Source: Acanthaster planci
Lineage: Eukaryota; Echinodermata; Asteroidea; Valvatida; Acanthasteridae
Reading direction: 5' to 3'
DNA: 43,568 nt
NCBI RefSeq assembly: GCF_001949145.1
Contig: NW_019091377.1
Coordinates: forward strand, 466,167-509,734
The number at the start of each line of letters is the position of its first letter. The stretch's first letter is position 1. Shown here piece by piece: positions 41,650-43,568 of this stretch. A model generated the notes under the pieces. It had not been told where the DNA came from and searched no databases. It was given only the letters and a program-made list of their open reading frames with translations. Both the position numbers and the translations under genes were made by a program.

Positions 41650-42347
41650 CCTGTCAGAGCTCCAAATAAGAGATTAGCAACGCACAAAAAATGTCGTGTG
41701 TCGAAGTGCCGTGTGTCAAGATGTTGAGAGTATGTTCTTCACTCAGACAACACCCGAAACTCGCAGTCTTGAGAGGGAAATGATAAGAAGTGGTTTCCAA
41801 ATGCGGACAAGACTTCAGCCCTTCAAAATGTTGGAAGAATCTTCATCACAGTTAGCGTCTTGTTGCAATTGCAAGAAAAGGAGTTGGTCCAAAAAAGCTA
41901 CGGTTGAATTCAGGAGAAAATAACTCACCTGGCCCGCGCACAGCGAATGCTTCTCCTTCAGTGTGAAGCATGACATGCGTCAGTTCAGTGCATGCGCACG
42001 GCCGATGGGCGAGATGCTGACGGTGATAATAATGCAAATGTGTTTTCGCTGAGCGACAGTTACTAAAACACCGCTTTCTGTGTCGTCTCGGATGCTTTAT
42101 TATCTCTGGTGCTTGTACGTAGCGTGGAAAAGCATCCGGTTGTTTGCACAACTTCGTGGCGTTACGTATTCATATGCGTCACGTGATGTGCTGCATAATT
42201 TATGAATACGATGAATACGTTTTCTGATAAAAATACTTCGCTTGCGACGTTTCTGAGTGGCGTTTGTATAAGCCGCACTTTGCTGATGGTGTCGTGGGCA
42301 GCCTTGCATGCATGCTGTTCTGGGAAGCCAATCCGTGCAGAACTGGG
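41650..42347. other. Upstream flank of the GPCR
   Basis: This is where an untranslated or short first GPCR exon would be expected. A donor-like CAG/GTGAGTTATT on the minus strand near 41925-41934 is a possible exon end, but no coding match supports it. Open frames are chance-like. Confidence 0.35.
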
Positions 42348-42512
42348 TTGTGTGCTCATGACAGTAAAGTTATAGTTTGATATTGGACATGGGACACTCC
42401 CATAGATTTGTGCAGCGAATGTCTGATTTTTCTCGATAATGGAATTCTGTACAAACCTGTACAAACCTATGGGAATGTCCAATCAAACTAACTTTACTGT
42501 CATTGTGTGCTC
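42348..42512. mobile_element. 145-bp miniature element with a 10-bp target duplication
   Basis: The ends are inverted repeats: TGACAGTAAAGTTA...TTTGAT..TGGACA...TCCCATAGATTTGT from 42359, and its reverse complement finishing at 42502 with small indels. The element (42358-42502) is flanked exactly by TTGTGTGCTC on the left (42348-42357) and on the right (42503-42512). A duplication of 9 to 10 bp with long inverted repeats fits Mutator-like miniature elements. There is no coding frame. Confidence 0.85.
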
Positions 42513-42519
42513 TACGTTT

Positions 42520-43568
42520 TCTGAGTGGTTGAGGGGTCGGTAAGAGCTAGCTGTAAGCGCATGCGGGTTAGGTCGGTCCGTGCACTTCGATACACGAACT
42601 CTTTTTAAGGGCCAAAAATGAGAAAACTGAAGGCTATAGGGGTAGATTAGGCAAAACACGCAAGCCAAGCTTTTTGACACTAACTGCTGGCTGAAGTCTC
42701 ATTGGTATAGGAGCCATCACAGCGTGCATACAGCGTTTCCTAACATACAAGGGAGGCGGCCAATTAAGGCTTCGAACGCCCCCGTGACGTCACTATGACC
42801 TTCCTGATTTCATAATCTGAAAAAACTTTTGAGTTCTAAACGTTTATCCCGTTTTATTTTGAACTCTGCGTATACTTGCATCTCTGTCATTGAGGATATT
42901 TCATTTTCCCCTTAAATGCATACACGACATGTACGATTACAATGTCTTGTCAACTTTACCATGGGGGCCACCCGTAGCTATGCGTTTATCCGAGTGTGAC
43001 GAGCGAGGGTCTTGTCCTGTTCCTAATGCAGAAAGGCAAGGATGTTTGCTCTCAAGCGGGCGACATCGTTTTCTTTTCTAGGTTGGTTCAAAATTGTCAT
43101 GATTTGCCCTTCTAAAGGAATAAACGGTCGAGGTGCACCCTGCTTAATGTATATAGGCAGCTAATAAACCAGTGGCTTATGCTTTCCCCCAGAGTGTTCG
43201 AGTATCAATTAGGCCAAGATCAAATGCCGTACATTTCCACATTTTAGTTCCAGAATATCTCTGACGGATTAATATAAATGTCGACTGCTACTTAGCTGCT
43301 TGAAAACATTGAGAGATTAATGTTGGACAATTTTGGTCATTTGGGACCAAATTAATATGACAAATGGTCGTTAAAATATTATGGGATCGTTGAGTGCCGT
43401 CGTTAAGAAGCATTTCAATCAGCGAAAGCGTCCGCAGACCACCATTCGTGAACAGACTAACAGCTGAAAATGTGTGTAATGATGGAAGCACTAATTAAAT
43501 CTTTTTGCCAATATTCCGTTTCACTTATAATAATACTTTAAGACGCGAGTCATAATAAAAAACAAGAA
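42520..43568. other. Right-hand flank, no gene seen
   Basis: AT-rich, with only short chance frames. A short A-box-like TGAGTGGTTGAGGGG near 42518 has no B box that I can defend. Confidence 0.4.

Overview
The window reads as eukaryotic, intron-bearing metazoan DNA, most likely from a marine invertebrate deuterostome such as an echinoderm. The evidence is long AT-moderate intergenic stretches, GT-AG introns of about 0.1 to 2.8 kb, abundant short non-autonomous transposons and tRNA-derived SINEs, and three genes whose products resemble animal families. The clade is an inference from general character (TAGGCCTA-type and TACATGTAC-type repeats, a compact gene structure). No sequence here proves it.

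Three genes can be supported. (1) Minus strand, 26716 down to 22419: a nine-exon gene for a 323-residue seven-bladed WD40 protein that resembles WDR38. I rebuilt it from splice sites and reading phase, and every junction keeps frame. (2) Plus strand, 28304 to 34053: a three-exon gene for a 124-residue homologue of Protein C10 (C12orf57). It is also phase-consistent from ATG to TGA. (3) Minus strand, 41644 to 40226: an essentially single-exon rhodopsin-class GPCR with seven membrane segments. It is closest in feel to the adenosine/melanocortin/cannabinoid group, with DRF in place of DRY.

Layout. Positions 1-22.4 kb form a gene-poor region with, at most, fragments of exons (one candidate at the left edge, one possible TATA-driven first exon near 18.9-19.1 kb). 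It holds SINE copies, a CACTG-ended miniature element, a 42-bp tandem array with a CCAAT box in every unit, a GTACATGTAC-rich block and a purine tract. The WD40 gene fills 22.4-26.7 kb and carries a 65-bp minisatellite, a SINE and a GTACTC-rich block in its introns. The WD40 and C10 genes are divergent (head to head), with 1.6 kb between their start codons. Two related terminal-inverted-repeat elements lie on either side of C10 exon 1. One of them has had a subterminal motif amplified into a ten-unit, 18-bp minisatellite. C10 intron 1 also holds a palindromic element of about 290 bp. From 34 to 40 kb there is repeat-rich intergenic DNA, including a family of 17-mers in both orientations. The GPCR follows, and then a small element with a perfect 10-bp target-site duplication near 42.4 kb.

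No operon-like cooperation is expected. The WD40/C10 pair could share a promoter region, but 1.6 kb with two transposon-derived blocks is wide for a classical bidirectional promoter. I found no CRISPR array, rRNA, bona fide tRNA gene or intact autonomous transposase. I did not find a convincing new biological system. The most interesting items are the CCAAT-box array, the transposon-to-minisatellite transition, and the repeat family at 38.6-39.4 kb.
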